Shown: positions 45,905 to 58,591 of the stretch, in pieces | How positions within the stretch are numbered: the stretch's first letter is position 1 | How the letters are laid out: every line of letters starts with the position of its first letter | Origin: Adiantum capillus-veneris | Taxonomy: Eukaryota > Streptophyta > Polypodiopsida > Polypodiales > Pteridaceae | Direction of reading: 5' to 3' | Length of the DNA stretch: 60,000 bases | NCBI GenBank assembly: GCA_014529385.2 | Contig: CM043942.1 | Location: forward strand, 48,778,244-48,838,243 | Program-made: the position numbers and the translations under genes | Notes under the pieces: model-generated | What the model was told of the DNA's origin: nothing | The model's input: only the letters and a program-made list of their open reading frames with translations | Databases searched by the model: none

Positions 45905-46973
45905 ACAGATCGAGGCTCGGGACAGCACTGCAGGAGGCTAGAGTCACCAACTCAGATTGGAGTGAAATTCGACAGGCGAAGACACGGCCCCAAATCTCGT
46001 GGGCGAGCCCAAAGGGCTCGGTGTTGTCAGAATTTCATTCTGAGGTCATCTAGGCCACCGTTTGGCTTCGACAAAGGTCTGCGCAGGCCATTTTTGACTA
46101 CGTGGTCTCAGCGGGTGCAGATTCGACTCTGCAAATTTGGGATTTTCAGCCTACGACTGTAGGTGCTGAGGATATCGACACTCCTAGAGTGCTGATTTGT
46201 GGTTGTCTACACATCGAAGGACGACTCACAGTTCTTGGAGGCGTGTCACATACGACACGGGCGCATCTACACACAGACTGTAGGCAACATCCACTAGTTC
46301 ATCACGTAGCTTGTGTTTGCTGCTTGATATTCTAGATTTCATCCTAACATTGTAGGTACTTCCACATGGGATGTATTGTCAGAGATGATGTATGTCTATT
46401 GAGTGTTTGCTGGCTGTGAGTCACGCAGCAAACAATCGCCGCAGCGGTTACAGCATACAGTGGGAAATTTGTGGATGTATGACTTTGTGGGAAGTCAATG
46501 TACTGTCAGATTTACTACAGCCTTTGTTGAGGGTCGAGTGAGGTTTTATTGAGCTGGGGGATTCTCGAATGTTGAGATCCTTTTGGTGATATAGGTCTTG
46601 GAGCGATCCCTCGAGCACCCTTAGATAGGCAGCTAGGATGTATTGACTGTGAGTTAGACAGTTGGGATTGCATCTTTGCTTTATTTCCATTGAGGCATTG
46701 TCGCAGTCTATGCTTACAGGACAGTGACACGATAGTCAGAGACAGTACAGGTGCAGGACAGGTAACCACAGCTTACAGTGTCAGAGAGACAGTGTTTTTT
46801 GAGCTGTTTTTAGTACACCAGAGCCATTTTACAAAGGATACTCTGCCAAAATTTCTGCAGAATTTGAAGCTTTCTTGGTTCATTTGACAGGTTGATAATG
46901 GTTTAGAGGTCAGTTTACAGGGGAAACTCTGCCGAATTTTTCCCAGAAAAGTAAACTACTGTGAAGTGTAGCT
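45905..46973 (+). promoter_or_regulatory. long untranslated leader of copia element 1
   Basis: Just over 1 kb between primer site and gag ATG, with no open frame of note. It shares blocks with the leader of copia 2: GTGAGTCACGC...CGCCGCAGCGGT, TTGAGGCATTG, and near the end CAGTTTACAGGGGAAACTCT (about 46910-46933). That word folds as AGTTT/AAACT with the loop ACAGGGG. A diverged extra copy lies just upstream (TTTTACAAAGGATACTCTG, about 46830). Such a structure could act in packaging or translation, by inference only. Confidence 0.6.
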
Positions 46974-49900
46974 ATGGCTGGATCACAGGACACTGCTCTT
47001 TACAATATCAAGAAGCTGGATGGAACCAATTTCCCATTGTGGAAGAAGCAGATTTGGCACGTGTTGGTACAAAAGAAGCAGATAAAACCTATAAATCTCA
47101 AGGGGATAAAACCAGAAGATATGGACGAAGATGAATGGAGTGAAATGGATGAATTGGCACTTTCTACCATTTTGCTGACTTTGGCAGAAAGTGTTTACTT
47201 CAATGTAGCAGACGAGATGTCGGCTTATCAAGCATGGTTAAAGCTGAGTGATCTTTATGAGAAGCAGAGTGCAGCTTCAAAGGTATACTGGCTTAAGAAG
47301 CTTGTTGACTTGAAGATGAAAGAAGGGACACCTATGTCCAATCATCTGAATGAATTCAACACAATCTATAGTCAGTTGTCAGCTCAAGGTGTCAAGTTTG
47401 ATGAACTTGTTAGAGCTATGTTCCTGTTGATCACATTGCCGGAAAGTTGGGACACTTTTCGCACAGCTTTGAGTAATTCTGCACCTCCAGATGGTTTGAA
47501 CATAGCAGGTGTAGAAGGAAGTCTGCTTACTGAAGAAACCAATAGAAATACAATGGGCAAAGGCAAAGGAACAGCCTTAGTTGTCAGGGGAAGGACCAAA
47601 GAAAAGTACAAAGGTGGAAAGAGGAATCAGTCTCGTAGCAAGTCCCGCAGTGCTAAAGGCAAGAGTGACATAGAATGCTACCATTGTGGCAAGAAGGGTC
47701 ACATGAAAAGAGACTGCAGAGAATGGAAAGCAGAAAAAGGCAAAGAGAAAGCTGAAGACCATGGTGAGAAGAACAAGTCCTCAGTGAAGATTCAAGAAAT
47801 AAATGTGACAAACACTGTTGCAAAGGATGACAGTCTAGTGTCAGGAGACATCTACTTCTTGAAGAATACAATGGACTCAGCTCTTCTTACAGCATCTGAT
47901 GGAAATGCACTGAGTGAATGGATTATAGACTCAGGGGCATCACTTCATGTGTCTCCAAACAAGGAGTGGTTTACCTCTTATGTGACCACTAAAGATCATG
48001 CTCGGCTAGGAAATGGGCACACACGTGAGATCTTAGGTGTTGGAGATGTTCAATTGAAGTTTCAGAATGGCTCTTCCTTCATGCTGAAGAATGTGATACA
48101 TGTTCCCGCAACTACAAAGAGCTTGATCAGCACAGGTTTACTTGATGATGCTGGCTACGTCACCACTTTTGGACAGAACATGTGGAAGATATCCAAGGGT
48201 TCTATGACAGTAGCACATGGAGTAAAGTCTAAAGGACTTTACATTATTTATGTATCAAATGTCTCTAAAAATGAAATCAATGTAACCGAGTAGCCGAACG
48301 TTTCTTTGTGGCATAGCCGGTTAGGACATATGTCCAAGAAGGGAATGGAAATCTTGTCTCATTCTGGTTATTTGCCTAGATTTTCATTTAATGATTTTGA
48401 ATTCTGTGAACATTGTCTGTATGGTAAGCAAACACAGCGGCCACATAAGCATAGAAGCAGTAGAAGAGATACACAGTTGGCACTTGTTCATAGTGATTTG
48501 TGTGGACCTATGCCTAACCTATCTCTAGGGGGATCTTCTTACTTTATGACATTTATAGATGATTACTCGAGGAAAGTATGGGTTTAATTTCTCAAGCACA
48601 AGGATGAAGCGTTTAGTGTTTTCAAAACGTTTGTGACACTTGTGGAGAATCAGAGTGGCAAGAAGCTTAAATGCTTACGCACTGACAATGGTGGAGAGTA
48701 TGTTTCAAAGGCCTTTCAGGACTTTTGTGAGTCAAAAGGTATAAAACGTGAACTTACTGCTCCTTACAATCCTCCTCAAAATGGTGTTGCTGAGAGGATG
48801 AATAGGACCATACAAGAGAAGTTCAGAAGTATGTTGTCTAATGCACAACTGCCAAATGGGTTTTGGGTGAAGCTGTATCAACAGTTGTTCATCTTGTAAA
48901 TAGATCTCCTAGCAAGGTTTTGCAGAAGGATTCAGTGCCAGAGATGGTATGGTCAGGCAAAATGCCCTCATACAAGAATCTCAGAGTCTTTGGCTGTGAG
49001 GCATATACTCACGTTCCAAAGGAATTTAGGAACAAACTTGAGCCAAAGAGTAGAAAGTGCATCTTTCTAGGCTATGGTAATTCTGGTGAGATGGGGTACA
49101 GACTTTGGGATCCCGAATCCAGAAAGGTTGTCCGCAGCAATGATGTTCACTTTAATGAATCCAAATATCATTGTACACCAGAGAGGGTTGAGGAGATTAG
49201 AAGATTTGTCTTCCGAGAAGATGGACCTGCACGTGCAAGACAAAATGTCAGGGCTCAAGAGGAGCAAGGACAGGATAGAGTGGAACCACAGGTTGTGGCT
49301 GAGCCTGAGCCACCTATTGTGCGTAGATCTAGACGTGTCACGCGACCTCCTGATAGGTTTGTTCCATCTATGAACTATGTCATGTTGACTGATTGCAATG
49401 AGCCTTCATGTTACAAGGAAGCAGTGCAAATGAAGGACTCCGGGAATTGGCAATTGGCCATGCAGTCAGAGATGACAGCTCTGCATAAAAACCAGACATG
49501 GAAGCTAGTTAAATTACCACAGGGCAAAAAGGCTCTACCTTGTAAATGGGTTTACAGGTATAAGATCACCGCTCATGATAGTCAGCCAAAGTACAAAGCA
49601 AGGCTTGTTGCCAAGGGCTTTAAGCAAGAACAAGGCATTGACTTTGATGAAGTCTTCTCTCCGGTGGTCAAGATGACTACATTGAGATGCTTTCTTGCAT
49701 TGGTTGCCATATTAGATTTGGTGTTGCACCAAATGGATGTCAAGACAGCGTTCTTGCATGGTGATTTAGATGTGGAAATTTACATGCAGGAGCCATAAGG
49801 GTTTGTTGAGAAAGGCAAGGAAGATTGGGTATGCCAGTTTTTAAAGAGTCTTTATGGCTTAAAACAATCACCGAGGGCATGGTACCATAAATTCCACAAG

Positions 49901-50953
49901 TTTATGCTTTCTCAAGGCTACAAACGTAGTGAGTTCGATCACTGTCTATATACATAGAAGGCTAAGGATGGTAGTTGGTTGATCCTTATTTTGTATGTGG
50001 ATGACATGTTGATTGTTGGCAAGCACTTGGAAGAAATTTCAGCTTTGAAGTCAAAGATGGCAAAATCGTTTGACATGAAAGACATGGGTGAGGCAAGTCA
50101 TATACTTGGTATGCGCATTGAGAGAGACAGGTCAAAGAAGTTGATTTGGTTATCTCAAACAGATTATATTGACAAGGTTTTGCAACGTTTCAATATGGAG
50201 AAGGGAAAGGCAGTGAGTGTTCCATTGCCACCATATGTGAAACTTAGCAAACAAGATTGTCCTGTGTCTGAGGAAGAACAGGCTGAAATGGATAAGATTC
50301 CATATGCGTCTGCAGTGGGTAGTTTGATGTATGCAATGATTGCTACTCGCCCAGACATTGCATTTGCAGTGGGAGTAGTAAGTCAATACATGTCAAACCC
50401 AGGCAAGAAACATTGGGAGGCAGTGAAAGGAATATTGAGATACCTGAAAGATACAAAGAGTATGCGTATATGCTATGGGAGTCAGGAGCTAAGTGTAAAG
50501 GGTTTTACAGACTCAGATTATGCAAGTGACTTAGACAACCGAAGGTCTACGTCAGGGTATGTCTTTACATTGGCTGGTGGAGCAGTATCATGGCGTTCTA
50601 GATTACAAGATTGTGTTACTCAGTCTACTACAGAGGCTGAATATGTTGCAGCATCAGAGGCATGAAAAGAATCAATTTGGCTTAATCGACTAGTAACAGA
50701 TTTGGGAATCAAAGAAGAGATGCCTGTGTTATATTGTGATAGTCAAAGTGCTATACAATTGGCTCGCAATCCAGTTTATCACTCAAAGACAAAGCATGTG
50801 GATGTGAAGTATCATTTCATCAGGGAAATGCTCGAGGATAAGCAACTTCAGCTTGTCAAAGTTCACACCACATAAAATCCTGCTGATCTACTTACAAAAG
50901 GACTTCCCTCAGAGAGCTTTGCGCATTTTCGCAAGCAGTTAGGTGTAGGGTAG
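46974..50953 (+). pseudogene. copia gag-pol polyprotein, broken
   Basis: ATG 46974. Gag of the UBN2/DUF4219 type (LDGTNFPLWKKQIWHVLV), zinc knuckle CYHCGKKGHMKRDC (about 47.67 kb), protease WIIDSGASLHVSP (about 47.93 kb), integrase HHCC (LWHSRLGHMSK ... CEHCLYGK) and catalytic D/D/E (RTDNGGEY ... PPQNGVAERMNR), RT (ARLVAKGFKQEQGIDFDEVF; QMDVKTAFLHGDL; ILYVDDMLIVG) and RNase H (TDSDYASDLDNRRSTSGY; TTEAEYVAASEA; CDSQSAIQLA). Lesions: TAG 48291 (the homologous codon in copia 2 is CAG), TAA 48585, loss of one G near 48866, TAA 49796, TAG 49955, TGA 50663, TAA 50873. Normal end TAG at 50951. All active-site residues remain. Confidence 0.95.
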
Positions 50954-51031
50954 TACATCACTTCTCTACATCTCTTGTATATTAGCTTGTATAGTAGCTT
51001 CTCTCACACTTAAAGTACCACATTAGAATTT

Positions 51032-51042
51032 AAGTGGGAGGT
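51032..51042 (+). other. polypurine tract of copia element 1
   Basis: AAGTGGGAGGT directly before the 3' LTR; purine-rich apart from the Ts. Confidence 0.8.
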
Positions 51043-51234
51043 TGTTGGGGTATAAAGCCCAATGTGGTCGCCCAAGTAAGTGGGCGGGCCGCCAGGTATG
51101 TACACATATTCTTTTGTAAAAACCTAATAAGAACTCATTATGCTCTACACATTACAGTAGAACGAGTTCACCATATCGTCCTGCTCTTCTTCTCGCACTC
51201 TCTCTCACGTCGCACTTCCGCTCGTACTCCTTCA
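51043..51234 (+). repeat. 3' LTR of copia element 1
   Basis: Same length and ends as the 5' LTR, differing at about 12 sites, mostly transitions. Confidence 0.95.
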
Positions 51235-54200
51235 CTTTGAGATTGTACAATGTCACCCTATGGCCCTTGGGCCATAAGCTCTCTATATTGGACACAAGGC
51301 ACCCTGTGATCCTATGGCCCTAGGGCCATAAGATCTCGAAAAGGAACATAGGGAACAATATAGCCCTTGAGATTGTACATTTCCCCCCTATGGCCCTTGG
51401 GCCACAAGGTCTCTAGATGGGACATAAGGCACCCTTTGATCCTCTGGCCATAGGTTCCTTATGTTTGTTTTGGAGATCCTATGGCCCTAGGGCCATTGGA
51501 TCTCCAAAAGGAACATAGGGAACCATATGGCCCTTGAGATTGTACATTCCCACCCTATGGCCATTGGGACACTAGGTCTCTAGATGGGACATAGGGAATT
51601 CTTTGATCCTATGGCCCTAGGTTCCTTACGTTCCTTTTGGAGATCCTACGTCCCTAGTGCCATAGGATCCCCATAAGGAAAATAGATAACCCTATGGCCT
51701 CTGAGATTGTACAGTGCCACCCTATGGCCCTTAGGACATAAGCTCTCTAGATGGGACACAAGGAAGCATGTGATCCTATGGCCCTAGGGCCAAAACATCT
51801 CGAAAAGGAACATAAGGAACAATATGGCGCTTGAGATTGTACATTTCCCCCCCTATCGCCCTTGGGCCACAAGGTCTCTAGATGGGACATAAGGCACCCT
51901 TTGATCCTATGGCCATAGGTTCCTTATGTTTTTTTTGGAGATCCTATGGCCCTAGGGTGATTGGATCTCCAAAAGGAACATAAGGAACCATATGGCCCTT
52001 GAGAATGTACATTCCCACCCTATGGCCCTTCGGCCACAAGGTCTATAGATGGGACATAGGGCATTCTTTGATCCTATGGCCCTAGGTTCCTTATGTTTCT
52101 TTTGGAGATCCTGTGGACCTAGTGTTATAGGATCCCCATAAGGAACAGGGTGACACCCTATGGCCCTTGGGCGATAAGCTCTCTAGATTGGACAGAAGGC
52201 ACCCTGTGATCCTATGGCACTAGGGCCATAAGATCGCCAAAAGGAACATAGGGAACAATATGGCCCTTGAGATTTTACCTTTCCCCCCTATGTGGGACAT
52301 AAGGCACCCTTGGATCCTATGGCCATAGGTTCCTTATGTTCCTTTTGAAGATCCTATGGCCCTAAGGCCATAGAATCCCCATAAGGAAGATAGAGAACCA
52401 TATGGCCCTTGAGATTGTACATTCCCACCTATGGCCCTTGGGCAACAAGGTCTCTAGATGGGACATAGTGCATTCTTTGATCCTATGGACCTAGGGCGAT
52501 TGGATCTCCAAAAGGAACATGGGAAACCATATGGCCCTTGAGATTGTATATTCCCACCCTATGGACCTTGGGCCACAAGGTCTCTAGATGGGACATAGGG
52601 CATTCTTTGATCCTATGGACATAGGTTCCTTATGTTCCTTCTGGGGATCCTATGGACCTAGGGCGATTGGATCTCCAAAAGGAACATAGGGAACCATATG
52701 GACCTTGCGATTGTACATTCCCACCCTATGGCCCTTGGGCCACAAGGTCTGTAGATGGGACATAGGGCATTCTTTGATCCTATGGCCCTAGGTTCTTTAT
52801 GTTCCTTTTCAAGATTCTATGATCCTAAGGCCATAGGATCCCCACAAGGAACATAGAGAACCCTATGGCCTATGAGATTGTACAGTGCCACCCTATGGCC
52901 CTTGGGCCATAATCTCTCTAGATGGGACACAATGCACCCTGTGATCCTATGGACCTAGGGCGATTGGATCTCCAAAAGGAACATAGGAAACCATATGGCC
53001 CTTGCGCTTGTATATTCCCACCCTATGGACCTTGGGCCACATGGTCTCTAGATGGGACATAGGGCATTCTTTGATCCTATGGCCATAGGTTTCTTATGTT
53101 CCTTCTAGGGATCCTATGGCCCTAGGGTGATTGGATCTCCAAAAGGAACATAGGGAACCATACGGCCCTTGAGATTGTACATTCCCACCCTATGGCCCTT
53201 GGGCCACAAGGTCTGTAGATGGGACATAGGGCATTGTTTGATCCTATGGCCCTAGATTTGTTATGTTCCTTTTCAAGATCCTATGGCCCTAGGGCCATAG
53301 GATCTCCACAAGGAACATAGAGAACCCTATGGCCTATGAGATTATACAGTGCCACCCTATGGCCCTTGGGCCATACGCTCTCTAGATGGGACACCAGGGC
53401 CCTGTGATCCTATGGCCCTAGGGGCAAAAGATCTTGAAAAGGAACATAGGGAACAATATGGCCCTTGAGATTGTACATTTCCCCCCTATGGCCCTTGGGC
53501 CACAAGGTCTCTAGATGGGACATAAGGCACCCTTTAATCCTATGGCCATAGGTTCCTTATGTTTGTTTTGGAGATCCTATGGCCCTAGGGCCATTGGATC
53601 TCCAAAAGGAACATAGGGAACCATATGGCCCTTGAGATTGTACATTTCCACCCTATGGCCCTTGGGCCACAAGGTCTGTACATGGGACATAGGGCATTCT
53701 TTGATCCTATGGACCTAGGTTGCTTATGTTCCTTTTGGAGATCCTATGTCCCTAGGGCCATACGATTCCCATAAGGAACATAGAGAACTATATGGCCCTT
53801 TAAATTGTACAGTGTCACCCTGTGGCCCTTGGGCCATAAGCTCTCTAGATGGGACACAAGGCACCCTGTGATCCTATGGCACTAGGGCCATAAGATCTCA
53901 AAAAGGAACATAGGGAACAATATGGCCCTTGAGATTTTACCTTTCCCCCCTATGGCCCTTGGGCCACAAGGTCTCTAGATGGGACATAAGGCACCCTTTG
54001 ATCCTATGGCCATAGGTTCCTTATGTCTGTTTCGGAGATCCGATGGCCCTAGGGCCATTGGATCTCCAAAAGGAACATAGGGAACCATATGGCCCTTGAG
54101 ATTGTACATTCCCACCCTATGGCCCTTGGGCCACAAGGTCTGTAGATGGGACATAGGGAATTCTTTGATCCTATGGCTCTAGGTTCCTTATGTTCCTTTT

Positions 54201-57200
54201 GGATATCCTGTTGCCCTGGTTCCATAGGATCCCCATAAGGAACATAGAAAACCCTATGTCCTTTGAGATTGTGCAGCGCCACCCTATGGCCCTTGGGCCA
54301 TAAGCTCTCTAGATGGGACACAAGGCACCCTGTGATCCTATGGCGTTAGGGCCATAAGATCTCGAAAAGGAACATAGGGAACAATATGGCCCTTGATATT
54401 GTACCCTTCCCCCCTATCGCCCTTGGGCCACAAGGTCTCTAGATGGTACATAAGGCACCCTTTGATCCTCTGGCCATAGGTTCCTTATGTTTGTTTTGGA
54501 GATCCTATGGCCCTAGGGCCATTGGATCTCCAAAAGGAACATAGGGAACCATATGTCCCTTGAGATTGTACATTTCCACCCTATGGCCCTTGGGCCACAA
54601 GGTTTGTACATGGGACATATGGCATTCTTTGATCCTATGGACCTAGAATCCTTATGTTCCTTTTGGAGATTGTATGGCCCTAGGGCCATTGGATCTCCAA
54701 AAGGTACATAGGGAACCATATGTCCCTTGAGATTGTACATTTTCACCCTATGGCCATTGGGCCACAAGGTTTGTACATGGGACATAGGGCATTTTTTGAT
54801 CCTATGGACCTAGGTTCTTTATGTTCCTTTTGGAGATCCTAGGGCCATAGGATCCCCATAAGGAACATAGAGAACCATATGGACCTTAAGATTGTATAGT
54901 GTCACCCTATGGCCCTTGGGCCATAAGCTCTCTAGATGAGACACAAGGAACCCTCTGATCCTATGGCCCTAGGGCCATAAGATCTCGAAAAGCAACATAG
55001 GGAAAAATCTGGACCTTGAGATTTTACCTTTCCCCCCTATGGTCCTTGGGCCACAAGGTCTCTAGATGGGACATAAGGCACCCTTTGATCCTATGGCCAT
55101 AGGTTCCTTATGTTTGTTTCGGATATCCGATGGCCCTAGGTCCATTGGATCTCCAAAAGGAACATAGGGAACCATATGGCCCTTGAGATTGTACATTCCC
55201 ACCCTATGGCCCTTGGGCCACAAGGTCTCTAGATGCGACATAGGGCATTCTTTGATCTTATGGCCCTAGGTTTCTTATGTTCCTTTTGAAGATCTTATGT
55301 TCCTAGTTCCATAGGATCCCCATAAGAAACATAGAGAACCCTATGTCCTTTGAGATTGTACAGTGCCATCCTATGGCCCTTGGGCCATAATCTCTCTAGA
55401 TGGGACACAAGGCACCCTGTGATCCTATGGCCCTAGGGCCATAAGATCTCAAAAACAAACATAGGGAAGAATATGACCCTTGAGCTTGTCCCTTTCCCCC
55501 CTATGTCCCTTGGGCCACAAGGTGTCTAGCTGCGACATAATGCAGCCCTTGAGATTGTACCTTTCCCCCCTATGGCCCTTGGGCCACAAGGTCTCTAGAT
55601 GGGACGTAAGGCACCCTTTGATCCTCTGGCCACAGGTTCCTTATGTTTGTTTTGGAGATCCTATGGGCCTAGGGCCATTGGATCTCCAAAAGGAACATAG
55701 AGAACCATATGTCCCTTGAGATTGTACATTCCCATCCTATGGCCCTTGGGCCACAAGGTCTATAGATGTGACATAGGACATTATTTGATCCTATGGACCT
55801 AGGTTCCTTATGTTCCTTTTAGAGATCCTATCACCATAGGGCTATAGTATCCCCATAAGAAACATAGAGAACCATATGGCGGTTGAGATTGTACAGTGTC
55901 ACCCTATGGCACTTGGGCCATAAGCTCTCTAGATGGGACACAAGGCACCCTGTGATCCTATGGCCCTAGGGCCATAAGATCTCAAAAAGGAACATAGGGA
56001 CCAATATGGCCCTTGAAATTTTACCTTACCTCCCTATGGCCCTTGGGCCACAAGGTCTCTAGATGGGACATAAGGCACCCTTTGATCCTATGACCATGGA
56101 TTTCTTATGTTTGTTTTGGAGATCCTATGGCCCTAGGGCCATTGGATCTCCAAAAGGAACATAGGGAACCATATGGCCCTTAAGATTGTACATTCCCACC
56201 CTATGGCCCTTGGACCACAAGGTCTCTAGATGGGACATAGGGCATACTTTGATCCTAGAGCCCTAGGTTCCTTATGTTTGTTTTGGTGATCCTATGGCCC
56301 TAGGGCCATTGGATCTCCAAAAGGAACATAGGGAACCATATGGCCCTTGAGATTGTACATTCCCACCGTATGGCCCTTGAGCCACAAGGTCTGTAGATGG
56401 GACATAGGGCATTCTTTGATCCTATGGCCCTAGGTTCCTTATGTTCCTTTTGGAGATCCTATGGCCTTAGTACCATATGATCCCCATAAGGAACATAGAG
56501 AATTCTATGGCCTTTGAGATTGTACAGTGCTACGCTATGGCCCTTGGGCCATAAGCTCTCTAGATGGGACACAAGGCACCCTGTGATCCTATGGCCTAGG
56601 GCCATATGTTCCTTTTGGAGATCGTATGAGCCTAGGGCCATAGGATCTTCAAAAGAAACATATGGAACCCTATGGCCCTTAAGATTTTACATTCCTACCC
56701 TATGGCCCTTGGGCCACAAGGTCTGTAGATGGGACATATGGCACCCTTTGATCCTATGGCCCTAGCTTCCTTATGTTTCTTTTGGAGATCCTATGGCCCC
56801 AGTGCCATACGATCTCCAAAAGGAACAGAGGGAATCCTATGGCCCTTGAGATTGTACATTCCCACCCTATGGCCCTTAGGCCACAAGGGCTCCATATGGG
56901 ACATGGAGCACCCTTTGATCCTATGGCTCTAGGTTCCTTATGTTCCTTTTGGAGATGTTATGGCCCTAGGGCCATAGGATCGCTAAAAGGAACATACAAA
57001 ACCCTATGGACCTTGGAATTGTACATTCCTACCATATGGCCCTTGGGCCACAAGATCTATAGATGGGACACCCTAAACCCTGTGATCCTATGGCAGTAGG
57101 GCCATATGTTCCTTTTCGAGATCTTATGGCCCTAGGGCCATAGGATCTTCAGAAGGAACATAGAGAACCCTATGGCCCTTCGGCCACAAGTGCTGAAGAT

Positions 57201-57331
57201 GGGACATATAGCACCCTTTGATCCTATGGCCCTAGGTTCCTTATGTTCCTTTTGGAGATCCTATGGATCTAATGCCATAGGATCTCCAAAAGGAACATAG
57301 GGAACCCTATGGCCCTTGAGATTGTACATTC
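51235..57331. repeat. palindromic satellite array with higher-order units, right part
   Basis: Monomers of about 168 bp and a shorter form of about 130 bp. The short form is marked by GAGATTGTACAGTGCCACC and CATAAGCTCTCTAGATGGGACAC (quoted in part), found at about 51240, 51703, 52876, 53338, 53806, 54265, 54888, 55350, 55885 and 56515. Most intervals are 459-468, the rest longer by roughly one monomer or shorter by part of one. Each long monomer contains a large inverted repeat; at 57235-57306 the arms are 32 bases with one mismatch and an 8-base loop. Frames of up to about 100 codons occur but are repeat artefacts. Confidence 0.95.
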
Positions 57332-57550
57332 TGTTGGGATTAAAGCCCAAGTGGCCTCTTATGCGGATATGGCCGGCCGCCCGCCTAACTCACTTACCTC
57401 TAACTCTTTGTATATACTAACATATTCTTTGTGAATACTAAGGATTTGGGAGATAACCCTTCTAACATCTCTCTGCGTACTGTACTGTGTAAGCTCACTG
57501 TGTGTGTGTGTGAGAGAGAGAGTCGACCCACGCTCCGCTCCGCGACTTCA
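57332..57550 (+). repeat. 5' LTR of copia element 2
   Basis: Begins TGTTGGGATTAAAGCCCAAG, similar to copia 1, and ends CTCCGCGACTTCA: 219 bp. A TATA-like TATATACTAACATATTC lies near 57410, and a short GT/GA tract near 57500. It was inserted into a satellite monomer after GTACATTC; the expected target duplication is CATTC, to be found beyond the window after the 3' LTR. Confidence 0.9.
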
Positions 57551-57552
57551 AT

Positions 57553-57565
57553 TGGTATCAGAGCC
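57553..57565 (+). other. primer-binding site of copia element 2
   Basis: TGGTATCAGAGCC, two bases after the LTR, complementary to initiator-Met tRNA. Confidence 0.9.
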
Positions 57566-58591
57566 TTGGTTCAGTGCGGATTTGCGCAATCGCGCGCGCG
57601 CGCACTTTTCCGGCAGATTCTGGATCCGAAGTTCGAAAATTGACGCTCGGCGTTCCGGGAGCGTTTCCAGCAGGCGACCTGGGGTTTTACCCCCCTTTCG
57701 AAGCCGTTTATGCCCTCAGAATTTCGTTCTGAGCACTACAGCAGAAGATAGATTTCAGCCGCAAAGAAATCCGTCTTGTGTAGATTGGCAAGCAGGAGGT
57801 GGTCGACATCAATATCGACATCGACATACATCACTTATTCGTCTTCAGAGCATCATCTATAGACCAGGTACACATATATATCATCAGATATATATATTGC
57901 AGTCTGCATTGCTACTTCTTGTGCTTGCCAGGTTCCAGGGGAGGTGTGGCCATACGACGGCTTGACACCACTGGCATGTATTGCAGATTGATGTACTGTG
58001 ATTGTGGGTCTGCTAGTTGTGAGTCACGCTAGCAGACAGACCGCCGCAGCGGTCATAGGACAGTGATTGGTCTATTATAGGATGTATGCTAGTTCTGGGC
58101 AGTTTGCTGAGCCATCTGAGAGGGTCGTGTGTGAGGTTTTTTGAAGCCAAGCACTGGGGGCTGGGTTACCCAGTGTGAGGTGGATTAGGTTGCTGGAGTT
58201 CCCCTCTACACGCATCCTCTTCGGCGACTTTTATCCCTTAGGATGTATGACTTTGTGTAGACACTGGATTGCATCTTATGCGTCAGGCCGTTGAGGCATT
58301 GTTCAGAGTTCAGTCTTGAGACAGATACAGGTTCTGTCATCGCCCAGAGAGGAGACAGTGTATGCTTACAGGATTTGTCACTGGTCAGCTATTTATGATT
58401 GTTTTTTGAGCTATCTTTTGGTTCCCAGAGCTCAGTTTACAGGGGAGACTCTGTCAAAAATTTTCAAAATACTGACAGTTCCTGAGGAGAGGTGTTCAGC
58501 TTGTTGATTACAGCTTGTTTACTGTGTACAGAGGCCAGTTTACAGGGGAAACTCTGCCGGATTTTTCTCAGGAGTAAACAGTTTGGCAGAT
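57566..58591 (+). promoter_or_regulatory. long untranslated leader of copia element 2
   Basis: About 1 kb without a convincing frame. It includes a (CG)n run (CGCGCGCGCGC near 57592), the shared block GTGAGTCACGC...CCGCCGCAGCGGT (about 58020-58050), and two copies of the AGTTTACAGGGG hairpin word at about 58433 (AGTTT/AGACT) and 58533 (AGTTT/AAACT), the second 40-60 bases before gag. Confidence 0.6.

Larger units (their letters stand above)
45699..51234 (+). mobile_element. Ty1/copia LTR retrotransposon inserted in the satellite
   Basis: 192-bp LTRs (45699-45890 and 51043-51234), both TG...CA, about 12 differences by hand count (roughly 6%). Flanking five bases are ATTTG on the left and CTTTG on the right. 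Uninterrupted satellite copies read GGCCTTTGAGATTG, so the target site was CTTTG and the left copy mutated. Internal order is gag, protease, integrase, RT, RNase H, which is copia order. The frame is broken in at least seven places; the element is dead but still well preserved. Confidence 0.95.

Noticed and set aside
54049-57099. Frames of 60-108 codons with LWPxGHKV and GDPMxLGP repeats
   Set aside because: They translate the satellite monomer and occur in several frames and both strands; not genes.
44196-57331. CRISPR-like appearance (palindromic repeats at regular intervals)
   Set aside because: Repeats are far too long, spacers are also repeated, and the context is a plant satellite.
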